Below are positions 1-6,463 of a stretch of DNA of 12,031 nt, piece by piece. Made by a program: the position numbers and the translations under genes. Position 1 is the first letter of the stretch. Every line of letters begins with the position of its first letter. Source of the DNA: an uncultured Lachnospiraceae bacterium (lineage in GTDB: Bacteria > Bacillota_A > Clostridia > Lachnospirales > Lachnospiraceae); the NCBI GenBank assembly GCA_910587495.1, contig CAJUMT010000100.1, positions 1 to 12,031 on the forward strand. The letters are read 5' to 3'. Under the pieces are notes generated by a model, which made no database searches, had not been told where the DNA came from, and was given only the letters and a program-made list of their open reading frames with translations.

Positions 1-2
1 CG

Positions 3-230
3 CGTCCTATAGAAGAAGGCTGCCAGTGTCCTGCCTGCCGTCGTTACAGCCGCGCATATATCCGCCATCTGTTAAAAGCGAAAGAGATGCTTGGCATGAG
101 ACTGTGCGTGCTTCATAATCTTTATTTTTATAATCAGATGATGGAAGAAATTCGCGCTTCCATTGAACAGGGAAATTATCAGGAGTATAAAAGGAAAAAA
201 TTGTCACAGGTTCTTGCGAAACCTGTCTGA
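3..230 (+). CDS. tgt: tRNA-guanine transglycosylase, C-terminal end (partial)
   Basis: This is the 3' end of a gene entering from the left edge; about 75 codons remain, ending at TGA 228-230. The visible part holds the family's zinc site in the form C-x-C-x2-C-x25-H (Cys codons 7, 9 and 12, His codon 38 of the fragment), followed by the helical LYFYNQMMEEIR segment typical of the Tgt C-terminus. Tgt exchanges guanine-34 of GUN-anticodon tRNAs for preQ1 on the way to queuosine, in the cytosol. Its neighbour yajC is the usual partner in many bacteria (queA-tgt-yajC order), which supports the call. The catalytic aspartates lie outside the window, so activity cannot be judged here. Confidence 0.93.
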   Translation, partial: RPIEEGCQCPACRRYSRAYIRHLLKAKEMLGMRLCVLHNLYFYNQMMEEIRASIEQGNYQEYKRKKLSQVLAKPV

Positions 231-256
231 ATCTTGGGGTATGCTGCAAAAAAAGC

Positions 257-285
257 TTGCCCTAAGTGGCGATATTGTGTACAAT
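257..285 (+). promoter_or_regulatory. Probable sigma-A promoter of yajC
   Basis: TTGCCC (257-262) is a 4/6 match to the -35 box and TACAAT (280-285) a 5/6 match to the -10 box, with a 17-base spacer. Transcription would start near 292, about 26 bases before the yajC start codon. It lies in the only gap between tgt and yajC and no competing site is evident. Inferred by eye; readthrough from tgt is also possible. Confidence 0.5.
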
Positions 286-303
286 AGACATTAAGTTATT
301 TTC

Positions 304-309
304 AGGAGG
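304..309 (+). promoter_or_regulatory. yajC ribosome binding site, decides start
   Basis: AGGAGG lies 2 bases before the in-frame ATG at 312 but 8 bases before the ATG at 318. The second spacing is normal, so 318 is the better start. Confidence 0.75.
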
Positions 310-317
310 AGATGTAT

Positions 318-611
318 ATGTTGCTAACAGGCACAGGAACAGGTTCCATATTACAGGTTGTCATCGTATGGGGCGTATTTTTAGTATTTTTATATTTCAT
401 GCTGATGAGACCGCAGAAAAAAGAACAGAAGAGAATTTCCGCGATGCTCGCTTCTATGGAAGTCGGAGATGTGGTCGTGACAACCAGCGGATTTTATGGA
501 GTATTGATCGATATCACAGACGAGGATGTAATTGTAGAATTCGGAAGTAATCGTAATTGCCGTATTCCCATGAGAAAATCAGCCATCCAGGAAGTGGAAA
601 AGCAGGATTGA
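318..611 (+). CDS. yajC: Preprotein translocase accessory subunit YajC
   Basis: A 97-residue membrane protein associated with the SecDF part of the protein export machinery. Residues 11-30 form one hydrophobic membrane helix preceded by a short polar N-terminus. It is followed at once by the family hallmark RPQKKEQK (31-38), then a small cytoplasmic beta-rich domain with the GDVVVTTSGFYG segment. Length and layout are typical. The start at 318 is preferred over 312 because of ribosome binding site spacing. It follows tgt, the common order, and has its own probable promoter and a terminator just after it, so it appears to be a single-gene unit. In many genomes secD and secF come next; here leuB does, so secDF must lie elsewhere or be absent. 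Confidence 0.93.
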   Translation: MLLTGTGTGSILQVVIVWGVFLVFLYFMLMRPQKKEQKRISAMLASMEVGDVVVTTSGFYGVLIDITDEDVIVEFGSNRNCRIPMRKSAIQEVEKQD

Positions 612-642
612 TACAGGAAGGCCCATGCGAAGGTGAGGGCGG

Positions 643-667
643 GGCGGAAGAATGCTTCCGCCTTTTT
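643..667 (+). terminator. Intrinsic terminator after yajC
   Basis: An 8-bp perfect stem, GGCGGAAG (643-650) with CTTCCGCC (655-662), closes an AATG loop and is followed by five T (663-667). This is a textbook rho-independent terminator for yajC. It ends 49 bases before the leuB start, so it also separates the leuB operon from upstream transcription unless it is read through. Confidence 0.9.
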
Positions 668-685
668 AGATGGGAACTTCTGTCA

Positions 686-704
686 GCGGAACTTTTATTA
701 GGAG
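686..704 (+). repeat. BCAA-gene leader motif, copy 1 (leuB)
   Basis: GCGGAACTT (686-694) followed by a T/A-rich gap and AGGAG (700-704), with the motif 31 bases before the leuB ATG. The same nonamer at the same distance precedes ilvD. The Shine-Dalgarno part is real; whether the rest is functional is unknown. Confidence 0.5.
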
Positions 705-716
705 AGTGATATAGAG

Positions 717-1799
717 ATGAATTGTAAAATTGGAATGATTTACGGTGACGGGATCGGACCGGAGATTGTCGGGGAAGCCAAAAAGGTATTGGATGCCCTG
801 GCTGTAAAATACGGTCATACCTTTGCGTATACGAATCTTTTACTTGGCGGCGCTTCGATTGACGCGCATGGAGTGCCTCTGACAGAGGAGACCATCGAAC
901 GGGCCAAAGAATGCGACGCAGTGCTGATGGGGTCCATCGGCGGAGATGCCAAAACTTCTCCCTGGTACAGGCTGGAGCCGTCTAAGCGTCCGGAAGCGGG
1001 ACTTCTCGGCATACGCAAGGTTTTGAATCTTTTTGCCAACTTAAGGCCGGCGTATCTGTATGATGAACTTCGCAGTGCGTGTCCTCTTCGGGAAGATATC
1101 AGTGCGGTCGGATTTGATCTGCTTATTATGAGAGAGCTGACCGGAGGCCTGTATTTCGGAGAGAGGAAGACAGAAGAGGTAAACGGAGTGCTGACTGCCG
1201 TTGATACGCTTTCTTATAATGAAAACGAAATACGCAGAATTGCGAAACGCGCCTTTGATATCGCAATGAAAAGACGTAAAAAGGTGTGCAGCGTAGATAA
1301 GGCAAATGTGTTGGATTCTTCCAGGCTTTGGAGAAAAGTGGTGGAGGAAGTGGCCAAAGAGTATCCGGAAGTTATTTTATCTCATATGTATGTGGATAAT
1401 TGTGCTATGCAGCTGGTTATGAACCCGGCGCAGTTTGATGTGATTCTTACAGAAAATATGTTCGGGGATATCCTGTCGGATGAGGCCAGTATGGTGACCG
1501 GGTCTATTGGTATGCTGTCCAGCGCCAGTTTAAACGATACCAAATTTGGGCTTTATGAGCCAAGCCATGGTTCTGCACCGGATATTGCAGGGCAGGATAA
1601 AGCTAACCCGATTGCGACGATTTTGTCTGCAGCCATGATGCTTCGGTATAGTTTTGACCTGGATCAGGAAGCAGATGTTGTGGAAAAGGCCGTACGCAGT
1701 GTATTAAAAGAGGGATACCGCACAGGAGACATTATGTCAGAAGGATGTACATACACAGGGACAAAGAAGATGGGAAGCCTGATCGCCGAGAGAGTATAG
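717..1799 (+). CDS. leuB: 3-isopropylmalate dehydrogenase
   Basis: Leucine biosynthesis: NAD-dependent oxidative decarboxylation of 3-isopropylmalate to 2-oxoisocaproate, in the cytosol. The 360-residue length is normal. The order of motifs is that of the beta-decarboxylating dehydrogenases: GDGIGPEI near the N-terminus; substrate arginines R100, R110 and R139; Y146 in the GGLYFGER segment; K195 in the VDKANVL segment; D227, D251 and D255 as Mg2+/Mn2+ ligands; and an EPSHGSAPDIAG nucleotide-binding loop. The GLLGIRK context (rather than an isocitrate or homoisocitrate pattern) and the ilvD-ilvB neighbours favour LeuB. A Shine-Dalgarno AGGAG lies about 12 bases upstream. It is the first gene of the BCAA block, yet it sits directly behind a terminator with no clear promoter. 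leuA, leuC and leuD are not in the window. Confidence 0.95.
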   Translation: MNCKIGMIYGDGIGPEIVGEAKKVLDALAVKYGHTFAYTNLLLGGASIDAHGVPLTEETIERAKECDAVLMGSIGGDAKTSPWYRLEPSKRPEAGLLGIRKVLNLFANLRPAYLYDELRSACPLREDISAVGFDLLIMRELTGGLYFGERKTEEVNGVLTAVDTLSYNENEIRRIAKRAFDIAMKRRKKVCSVDKANVLDSSRLWRKVVEEVAKEYPEVILSHMYVDNCAMQLVMNPAQFDVILTENMFGDILSDEASMVTGSIGMLSSASLNDTKFGLYEPSHGSAPDIAGQDKANPIATILSAAMMLRYSFDLDQEADVVEKAVRSVLKEGYRTGDIMSEGCTYTGTKKMGSLIAERV

Positions 1800-1824
1800 A
1801 GGATGCGGCATTGGGCGTGGAGTT

Positions 1825-1843
1825 GCGGAACTTAAATAGGAGG
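1825..1843 (+). repeat. BCAA-gene leader motif, copy 2 (ilvD)
   Basis: GCGGAACTT (1825-1833), then AAAT and AGGAGG (1838-1843). The nonamer begins 31 bases before the ilvD ATG, exactly as in the leuB leader. The gap from leuB to ilvD is only 56 bases, so the motif occupies most of the region just before the gene. Confidence 0.5.
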
Positions 1844-1855
1844 TAGAGACAAATA

Positions 1856-3520
1856 ATGAGAAGTGATGCAGTTACAAAGGGGATGCAGCAGGCGCCGCAT
1901 CGTTCTTTATTTAATGCACTTGGACTTACGGAGGAAGAGCTTTCCCGTCCGCTGGTGGGCATCGTAAGTTCTTATAATGAGATTGTTCCGGGACATATGA
2001 ACCTGGATAAGATCGTAGAAGCAGTAAAGATAGGGGTATCTATGGCAGGCGGCACACCGATCGTATTTCCGGCGATTGCGGTCTGCGATGGGATTGCCAT
2101 GGGACATATCGGCATGAAATATTCCCTGGTGACCCGGGATCTGATTGCAGATTCCACGGAAGCTATGGCTATGGCGCATCAGTTTGATGCACTGGTCATG
2201 GTTCCGAACTGCGATAAAAATGTACCCGGCCTCTTGATGGCGGCTGCCAGGGTAAATATTCCTACTGTATTTGTAAGCGGTGGTCCTATGCTGGCGGGGC
2301 ATGTGAAAGGGCAGAAGAGAAGCCTTTCCAGTATGTTTGAAGCAGTCGGTTCCTATGCGGCGGGAACTATGAATGAAGAAGATGTAAAAGAATTTGAGAA
2401 CAAAGTATGTCCCACCTGCGGTTCCTGCTCTGGTATGTATACGGCTAACAGCATGAACTGTCTGACCGAAGCACTGGGTATGGGACTTCGGGGCAATGGG
2501 ACGATTCCTGCAGTCTATTCAGAGAGAATCAAGCTTGCTAAAAAGGCAGGTATGCAGGTGATGGAAATGTTAAAAGCCAATATCCGTCCCCGTGATATTA
2601 TGACGGAGAAAGCGTTTATGAACGCCCTGACTGTAGATATGGCCCTTGGGTGCTCCACCAACAGTATGCTCCATCTTCCGGCGATCGCCCATGAAGCAGG
2701 TGTGGAATTGAACGTGGATATTGCCAATGAAGTGAGTGCAAGGACTCCGAATCTGTGCCATCTGGCTCCGGCGGGTCCTACTTATATGGAAGATTTGAAC
2801 GAGGCAGGCGGCGTCTACGCTGTAATGAACGAATTATCCAAAAAGAATCTGCTGCATACAGATTGTATGACTGTCACAGGTAAGACTGTGGGAGAGAATA
2901 TTGCAGGTTGTGTCAATAAAGATCCGGAAGTCATCCGTCCTGTGGAACATCCTTACAGCGAGACCGGCGGCATTGCCATCTTAAAAGGCAATCTGGCGCC
3001 GGACAGCGGTGTGGTAAAACGCTCTGCGGTAGCGCCTGAGATGCTGGTACATGAAGGGCCTGCCCGCGTCTTTGACTGTGAAGAAGATGCGATTGAAGCC
3101 ATCAAAGGCGGTAAGATTGTCGCCGGAGACGTTGTGGTAATCCGCTATGAAGGCCCGAAGGGCGGCCCGGGTATGAGGGAGATGTTAAATCCTACATCTG
3201 CTATCGCAGGCATGGGCTTAGGCTCCAGCGTTGCTTTGATCACCGACGGACGATTCAGCGGAGCCAGCCGCGGCGCTTCTATCGGCCATGTGTCGCCGGA
3301 AGCGGCAGTGGGCGGTCCGATCGCGCTGGTTGAAGAAGGTGATATGATTAAGATTAATATTCCGGAAAACGCACTGAACGTGGATATTTCGGATGAAGAG
3401 ATGGCTGCAAGAAAGGCAAAATGGCAGCCAAGAGAGCCGAAAGTGACGACCGGTTACCTGGCACGCTATGCTTCCATGGTAACATCCGGCAACAGAGGGG
3501 CGATACTGGAGATCCGATAA
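1856..3520 (+). CDS. ilvD: Dihydroxy-acid dehydratase
   Basis: Converts 2,3-dihydroxyisovalerate and 2,3-dihydroxy-3-methylvalerate to the 2-oxo acids leading to valine/leucine and isoleucine. Its 554 residues match the IlvD/Edd family. Cysteines positioned as iron-sulfur ligands are visible: C119 in the PNCDKNVPG motif and C185, C188, C191 in the CPTCGSCSGMYTANSMNC segment. An additional Cys, C77, sits in a CDGIAMGH motif where the E. coli and B. subtilis enzymes (from memory) have Asp. The C-terminal half carries the GPKGGPGMREM and TDGRFSG signatures. AGGAGG lies 12 bases before the ATG. The gene is 56 bases after leuB and 90 before ilvB, probably in one transcript. The amino acid biosynthesis context argues against a sugar-acid dehydratase (Edd). 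Confidence 0.96.
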   Translation: MRSDAVTKGMQQAPHRSLFNALGLTEEELSRPLVGIVSSYNEIVPGHMNLDKIVEAVKIGVSMAGGTPIVFPAIAVCDGIAMGHIGMKYSLVTRDLIADSTEAMAMAHQFDALVMVPNCDKNVPGLLMAAARVNIPTVFVSGGPMLAGHVKGQKRSLSSMFEAVGSYAAGTMNEEDVKEFENKVCPTCGSCSGMYTANSMNCLTEALGMGLRGNGTIPAVYSERIKLAKKAGMQVMEMLKANIRPRDIMTEKAFMNALTVDMALGCSTNSMLHLPAIAHEAGVELNVDIANEVSARTPNLCHLAPAGPTYMEDLNEAGGVYAVMNELSKKNLLHTDCMTVTGKTVGENIAGCVNKDPEVIRPVEHPYSETGGIAILKGNLAPDSGVVKRSAVAPEMLVHEGPARVFDCEEDAIEAIKGGKIVAGDVVVIRYEGPKGGPGMREMLNPTSAIAGMGLGSSVALITDGRFSGASRGASIGHVSPEAAVGGPIALVEEGDMIKINIPENALNVDISDEEMAARKAKWQPREPKVTTGYLARYASMVTSGNRGAILEIR

Positions 3521-3581
3521 ATTACAAAAATACAAAAATAAAAAAACAGCGTCAGACCGGACAGTGTCTGTAAGGGAAGAT

Positions 3582-3599
3582 GCAAAATTTAGATAGGAG
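3582..3599 (+). repeat. BCAA-gene leader motif, degenerate copy 3 (ilvB)
   Basis: GCAAAATTT (3582-3590) then AGAT and AGGAG (3595-3599): 6 of 9 bases agree with the nonamer before leuB and ilvD, and the distance from motif to Shine-Dalgarno (13) is the same. Measured to the ATG at 3611 the distance is 29, close to the 31 seen in the other two, which supports 3611 over the GTG at 3605. Confidence 0.35.
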
Positions 3600-3610
3600 A
3601 TAAAGTGAGT

Positions 3611-5302
3611 ATGATATTAACAGGGGCCGAAATAGTAATTGAATGTTTGAAAGAGCAGGGCGTTGACACCGTATTTGGTTATCCGGGAGGGACAATCCTG
3701 AATATATATGATGCGTTATATAAGCATAGAGAAGAGATTCATCATTACCTGACTTCTCATGAGCAGGGAGCCGCGCATGCGGCGGACGGTTATGCAAGAG
3801 CTACCGGCAAAGTCGGAGTCTGCTTCTCTACTTCCGGACCGGGAGCGACCAACCTGGTCACAGGGATTGCCACAGCCTACATGGATTCTGTACCGGTGGT
3901 AGCGATCACCTGTAATGTGGGTACGTCCCTGCTTGGAAAAGACAGTTTTCAGGAAGTGGATATTGCCGGTATCACTATGCCGATTACCAAATATAATTTT
4001 ATTGTAAAAGATGTAGAAAATCTGGCAGGCGTTATCCGCCGTGCTTTCAAGATCGCCCAGACAGGACGTCCGGGTCCGGTTCTGATTGATATTACAAAAG
4101 ACGTGACCGCCAACGAGACGGAATATACACCGGCAGAACCTGTAAAAGTCGTTCCGGATATTTCCACGATCAAAGAGGAAGATTTAGAACAGGCAGTCCG
4201 AATGATAAAGGAATCTGAAAAACCCATGATTTTCGTGGGCGGAGGCGCTACCATTTCCGGCGCGTCCGAAGAGTTAAAGGAGTTTGCAGAAAAAGTCCAT
4301 GCGCCTGTATGTGATTCTTTGATGGGAAAAGGCGCTTTTAGCGGCGAACATCCGCTGTATATGGGAATGCTTGGCATGCACGGAACCAAATACGCGGATT
4401 ACGGTGTGGCACGGTGTGATCTTCTGATCGCAGTGGGTACCCGTTTCAGTGACCGTGTATCCGGTGATGTGTCCCGTTTTGCAGAACATGCGAAGGTTCT
4501 TCAAATTGATATTGACCCGGCAGAGATTAATAAAAATGTCATGACTTCCGCAAGCATTATCGGAGATGTGAAAGAAGTGCTGAAAAAGCTGAATCCGAAG
4601 CTGGAACAGCAGAATCATGAAAACTGGGTAGCCTATATCGAAAGACTCAGGGAAAAATATCCCATGAAATATAATACAGAAGGGCTTACCGGTCCTTACA
4701 TTATAGAAGAGATTTACAAACTGACAAAAGGAGACGCGATTATCTGTACAGAAGTCGGCCAGCATCAGATGTGGGCGGCGCAGTACTACAAATACAGCAA
4801 TTCGCGTACTTTCCTGACTTCCGGAGGCCTCGGAACCATGGGATTTGGCCTGGGAGCCGCTATGGGAGCCAAGCTTGCGAAGCCGGAAAAGACAGTAATC
4901 AACATTGCGGGAGACGGGTGTTTTCGTATGAACATGAACGAGCTGGCCACAGCGTCCCGCTATAACATTCCGGTCATCGAAGTGGTCATCAACAACCATG
5001 TACTGGGAATGGTGCGTCAGTGGCAGACTTTATTCTATGCGGAGAGATATTCCGCTACCATGTTAAACGACAAGGTTGATTTTGTAAAAGTGGCGGAAGG
5101 ACTTGGCTGCAAAGGAATCCGCGTGACGAAAAAAGAAGATCTGGAAGCAGCATTGAAAGAAGCAATCGCGTATGGGGGACCGGTACTTCTGGATTGCCAG
5201 ATCGACAGTAACGATAAGGTATTTCCGATGGTAGCGCCAGGAGCGGCGATTGAGGACGCTTTCGATCAGGACGACCTGGACGAGACCGCAGATAAACAGT
5301 AA
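3611..5302 (+). CDS. ilvB: Acetolactate synthase, large catalytic subunit
   Basis: Thiamine-diphosphate enzyme that condenses two pyruvates to 2-acetolactate, or pyruvate with 2-oxobutyrate to 2-aceto-2-hydroxybutyrate: the first common step of branched-chain amino acid synthesis. The 563 residues show the three-domain layout: N-terminal Pyr domain with FGYPGG and the cofactor-activating Glu (E51 in SHEQGAAHAADGYARATG); a central FAD/DHS-like domain; and a C-terminal PP domain with GDGCF (D435) and NN (461-462), then the RQW Trp (W471) of biosynthetic AHAS. This fits anabolic IlvB rather than catabolic AlsS. An in-frame GTG at 3605, only 5 bases from AGGAG (3595-3599), would add two residues; the ATG gives the family-like N-terminus MILTGAEIV. 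No regulatory subunit gene (ilvN/ilvH) follows. Confidence 0.95.
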   Translation: MILTGAEIVIECLKEQGVDTVFGYPGGTILNIYDALYKHREEIHHYLTSHEQGAAHAADGYARATGKVGVCFSTSGPGATNLVTGIATAYMDSVPVVAITCNVGTSLLGKDSFQEVDIAGITMPITKYNFIVKDVENLAGVIRRAFKIAQTGRPGPVLIDITKDVTANETEYTPAEPVKVVPDISTIKEEDLEQAVRMIKESEKPMIFVGGGATISGASEELKEFAEKVHAPVCDSLMGKGAFSGEHPLYMGMLGMHGTKYADYGVARCDLLIAVGTRFSDRVSGDVSRFAEHAKVLQIDIDPAEINKNVMTSASIIGDVKEVLKKLNPKLEQQNHENWVAYIERLREKYPMKYNTEGLTGPYIIEEIYKLTKGDAIICTEVGQHQMWAAQYYKYSNSRTFLTSGGLGTMGFGLGAAMGAKLAKPEKTVINIAGDGCFRMNMNELATASRYNIPVIEVVINNHVLGMVRQWQTLFYAERYSATMLNDKVDFVKVAEGLGCKGIRVTKKEDLEAALKEAIAYGGPVLLDCQIDSNDKVFPMVAPGAAIEDAFDQDDLDETADKQ

Positions 5303-5314
5303 AAAAGAAATTTT

Positions 5315-5353
5315 ATACAGGGGGAAGACGCTAAAAGGCGTCTTTCCCTGTAT
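5315..5353 (+). terminator. Strong hairpin after ilvB, terminator-like without U-tract
   Basis: ATACAGGG.../...CCCTGTAT at the base and AAGACGC/GCGTCTT at the top form a long stem of about 15 pairs, interrupted by one bulged G and a G-U pair, around a TAAAAG loop (5332-5337). It begins 12 bases after the ilvB stop. No T-run follows on the plus strand; on the minus strand the hairpin is followed by an AT-rich, T-ending tract, but no minus-strand gene is present. It may weakly terminate, or protect the 3' end of the BCAA message while serC is also read through. Confidence 0.45.
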
Positions 5354-5360
5354 GTATGTA

Positions 5361-5367
5361 AGAGAGG
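5361..5367 (+). promoter_or_regulatory. serC ribosome binding site, decides a GTG start
   Basis: AGAGAGG abuts the ATG at 5368 with no spacing, which is unworkable, but lies 9 bases before the in-frame GTG at 5377. This supports a GTG start. Confidence 0.65.
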
Positions 5368-5376
5368 ATGGAAAAA

Positions 5377-6459
5377 GTGGGAAGAGTGTATAATTTTTCA
5401 GCCGGTCCGGCGGTTTTACCGGAAAAAGTACTTGAAGAGATTGCGGCAGAGATGATGGATTATAACGGTACGGGTATGTCCGTGATGGAGATGAGCCATC
5501 GTTCCAAGGCTTTCGATGAGATCATACAGACGGCAGAGCAGGATTTCAGGGATCTGCTGAAAATTCCGGATAATTATAAAGTGTTATTCCTGCAGGGCGG
5601 GGCGCATCTGCAGTTTTCTGCGATTCCCATGAACCTGATGAAGAATCGGGTAGCAGATTATATCGTAACAGGCCAGTGGGCAAAACGCGCTTATGAAGAA
5701 GCAAAAAAATATGGGGCGGCTAATAAGATTGCGTCCAGCGAAGACAAGACATATTCTTATATTCCGGACTGCTCTGATCTTCCAATCAGCGAAAATGCGG
5801 ATTATGTTTATATTTGTGAAAATAACACTATATACGGGACAAAATTTAAGACCCTTCCTAACACGAAGGGGAAAGATCTGGTGGCGGATGTATCTTCCTG
5901 CTTTTTGTCGGAGCCGGTGGATGTGTCTAAATATGCTTTAATGTACGGCGGCGTACAGAAAAATATCGGTCCAGCAGGCATGGTTATTGCGGTTATAAGG
6001 GATGATCTGATCACGGACGACGTACTTCCGGGTACGCCTACTATTATGAAATACAAGACTCAGGCGGACGCAGGATCTTTGTACAATACGCCCAACTGTT
6101 TCTGTATTTATACCTGCGGAAAAGTGTTCCAGTGGCTGAAAGCCATGGGCGGGCTGTCCGTTATGAAAGAGCGCAATGAAGAAAAAGCGGCGATCCTTTA
6201 TGACTTCCTGGACAACAGCAGACTGTTTAAAGGAACCGTAAGGAAAGAAGACCGTTCTCTTATGAATGTTCCATTTATCACAGGGAATGACGAGACGGAT
6301 AAAAAATTTATCCAGGCAGCGCAGACGGCTGGTTTTGTAAATCTGAAAGGACACAGAAGCGTAGGCGGTATGCGCGCCAGCATTTATAATGCCATGCCTA
6401 AAGAAGGCGTGGAAGCACTGGCGGCGTTTATGAAGAAATTTGAAGAGGAGAATGCATAA
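5377..6459 (+). CDS. serC: Phosphoserine aminotransferase
   Basis: Pyridoxal-phosphate enzyme transferring the amino group of glutamate to 3-phosphohydroxypyruvate, giving O-phosphoserine: the second step of serine synthesis. From the GTG at 5377 the protein has 360 residues, the usual length, and begins MGRVYNFSAGPAVLP, as the family does. An upstream ATG at 5368 would add three residues but has no room for its Shine-Dalgarno. The PLP-binding lysine is K195 in the YGGVQKNIGPAG motif, and the GTGMSVMEMSHRS segment near residues 30-45 is characteristic of SerC. The C-terminus has the GHRSVGGMRASIYNAMP signature. serA starts only 4 bases after its stop. No clear promoter was found in the 74 bases after ilvB, so transcription may come from upstream. 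Confidence 0.95.
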   Translation: MGRVYNFSAGPAVLPEKVLEEIAAEMMDYNGTGMSVMEMSHRSKAFDEIIQTAEQDFRDLLKIPDNYKVLFLQGGAHLQFSAIPMNLMKNRVADYIVTGQWAKRAYEEAKKYGAANKIASSEDKTYSYIPDCSDLPISENADYVYICENNTIYGTKFKTLPNTKGKDLVADVSSCFLSEPVDVSKYALMYGGVQKNIGPAGMVIAVIRDDLITDDVLPGTPTIMKYKTQADAGSLYNTPNCFCIYTCGKVFQWLKAMGGLSVMKERNEEKAAILYDFLDNSRLFKGTVRKEDRSLMNVPFITGNDETDKKFIQAAQTAGFVNLKGHRSVGGMRASIYNAMPKEGVEALAAFMKKFEEENA

Positions 6460-6463
6460 AATC

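Noticed and set aside
266..550. A 94-codon frame overlapping yajC in another phase
   Set aside because: yajC has the recognisable protein motif and the Shine-Dalgarno; this frame has neither.
612..667. Leader-peptide attenuator before leuB
   Set aside because: The only short frame is ATG CGA AGG TGA, with no leucine, valine or isoleucine codons, and no convincing alternative antiterminator pairing was found; the hairpin is better read as the yajC terminator.
3553..3570. CAGAC...GTCTG hairpin between ilvD and ilvB
   Set aside because: Only 5 base pairs with an 8-base loop and no U-tract; likely chance in an A-rich spacer.
4274..4999. Long minus-strand open frame of 241 codons inside ilvB
   Set aside because: It is a shadow of the ilvB reading frame: no ribosome binding site, no recognisable domain, fully covered by a well-supported gene. 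The same applies to the other antisense frames over serC, serA, ilvD and ahcY.
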